A stretch of 37,340 nt of DNA. Source: Dokdonia sp. (GTDB lineage Bacteria > Bacteroidota > Bacteroidia > Flavobacteriales > Flavobacteriaceae). Made by a program: the position numbers and the translations under genes. This document shows positions 37,181 through 37,340 of this stretch, in pieces. Location of the stretch: positions 1-37,340 of the forward strand of contig JALZVV010000050.1 of assembly GCA_023299935.1 (NCBI GenBank), given 5' to 3'. The notes beneath the pieces are model-generated. The model saw only the letters and a list, made by a program, of their open reading frames with translations. It searched no databases and was not told the origin of the DNA. Position 1 is the first letter of the stretch. Every line of letters begins with the position of its first letter.

Positions 37181-37340
37181 TTATTTAGACATTGCAGATA
37201 ACATACCTCCATATACTCCATTTAATGAAGAAAGGTTTGTCGCAAGACTTTCCATTTGCTCTTTAAGCTTTCCTGCATTTGCAGTTACTTGCTCATTGAT
37301 CTCTGCCTGACGACTAGAAGATTCTACCTGTACTTTGTAA
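37181..37340 (-). CDS. gldL: GldL C-terminal end (truncated by window end)
   Basis: YKVQVESSSRQAEINEQVTANAGKLKEQMESLATNLSSLNGVYGGMLSAMSK*, immediately upstream of gldM. Confidence 0.85.
   Translation of the reverse strand, partial: YKVQVESSSRQAEINEQVTANAGKLKEQMESLATNLSSLNGVYGGMLSAMSK

Overview
The window is a chromosomal segment from a marine-type Flavobacteriaceae bacterium. That placement is inferred from gldL/M/N, a PorT/SprT-like gene, an L21-HHH fusion and Bacteroidetes-style TAnnTTTG promoters. Most of it is housekeeping: the 3' end of asnS, rpoN, an ExbB/ExbD/PorT-like cluster, tRNA-Ser(GGA), an asparaginase/acyltransferase/TatD cluster, odhA/odhB, a polyprenyl synthetase, a TetR-TolC-MFP-RND efflux operon, rplU-rpmA, a LolA-like gene and gldN/gldM/gldL. 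The best candidate for an undescribed system is the region 878-7300 between asnS and rpoN. It holds two paralogous lipoproteins and five paralogous ~220-aa, probably 7-TM, proteins (one broken by a frameshift). It also has a 43-aa single-TM mini-ORF resembling the N-terminus of the neighbouring histidine kinase, followed by a histidine kinase with no evident sensor domain and a NarL-type response regulator. Other points of interest: an over-represented palindrome GCTTTCGCGAAAGC, a gene with one in-frame TGA and an HELIH motif lying between direct repeats beside tRNA-Ser, a 141-bp direct duplication inside a possible asnS 3'UTR, a candidate small RNA downstream of two TACGTA boxes, and a clean TetR operator-like dyad. 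All calls were made by eye from sequence and the supplied ORFs; no database search was run.
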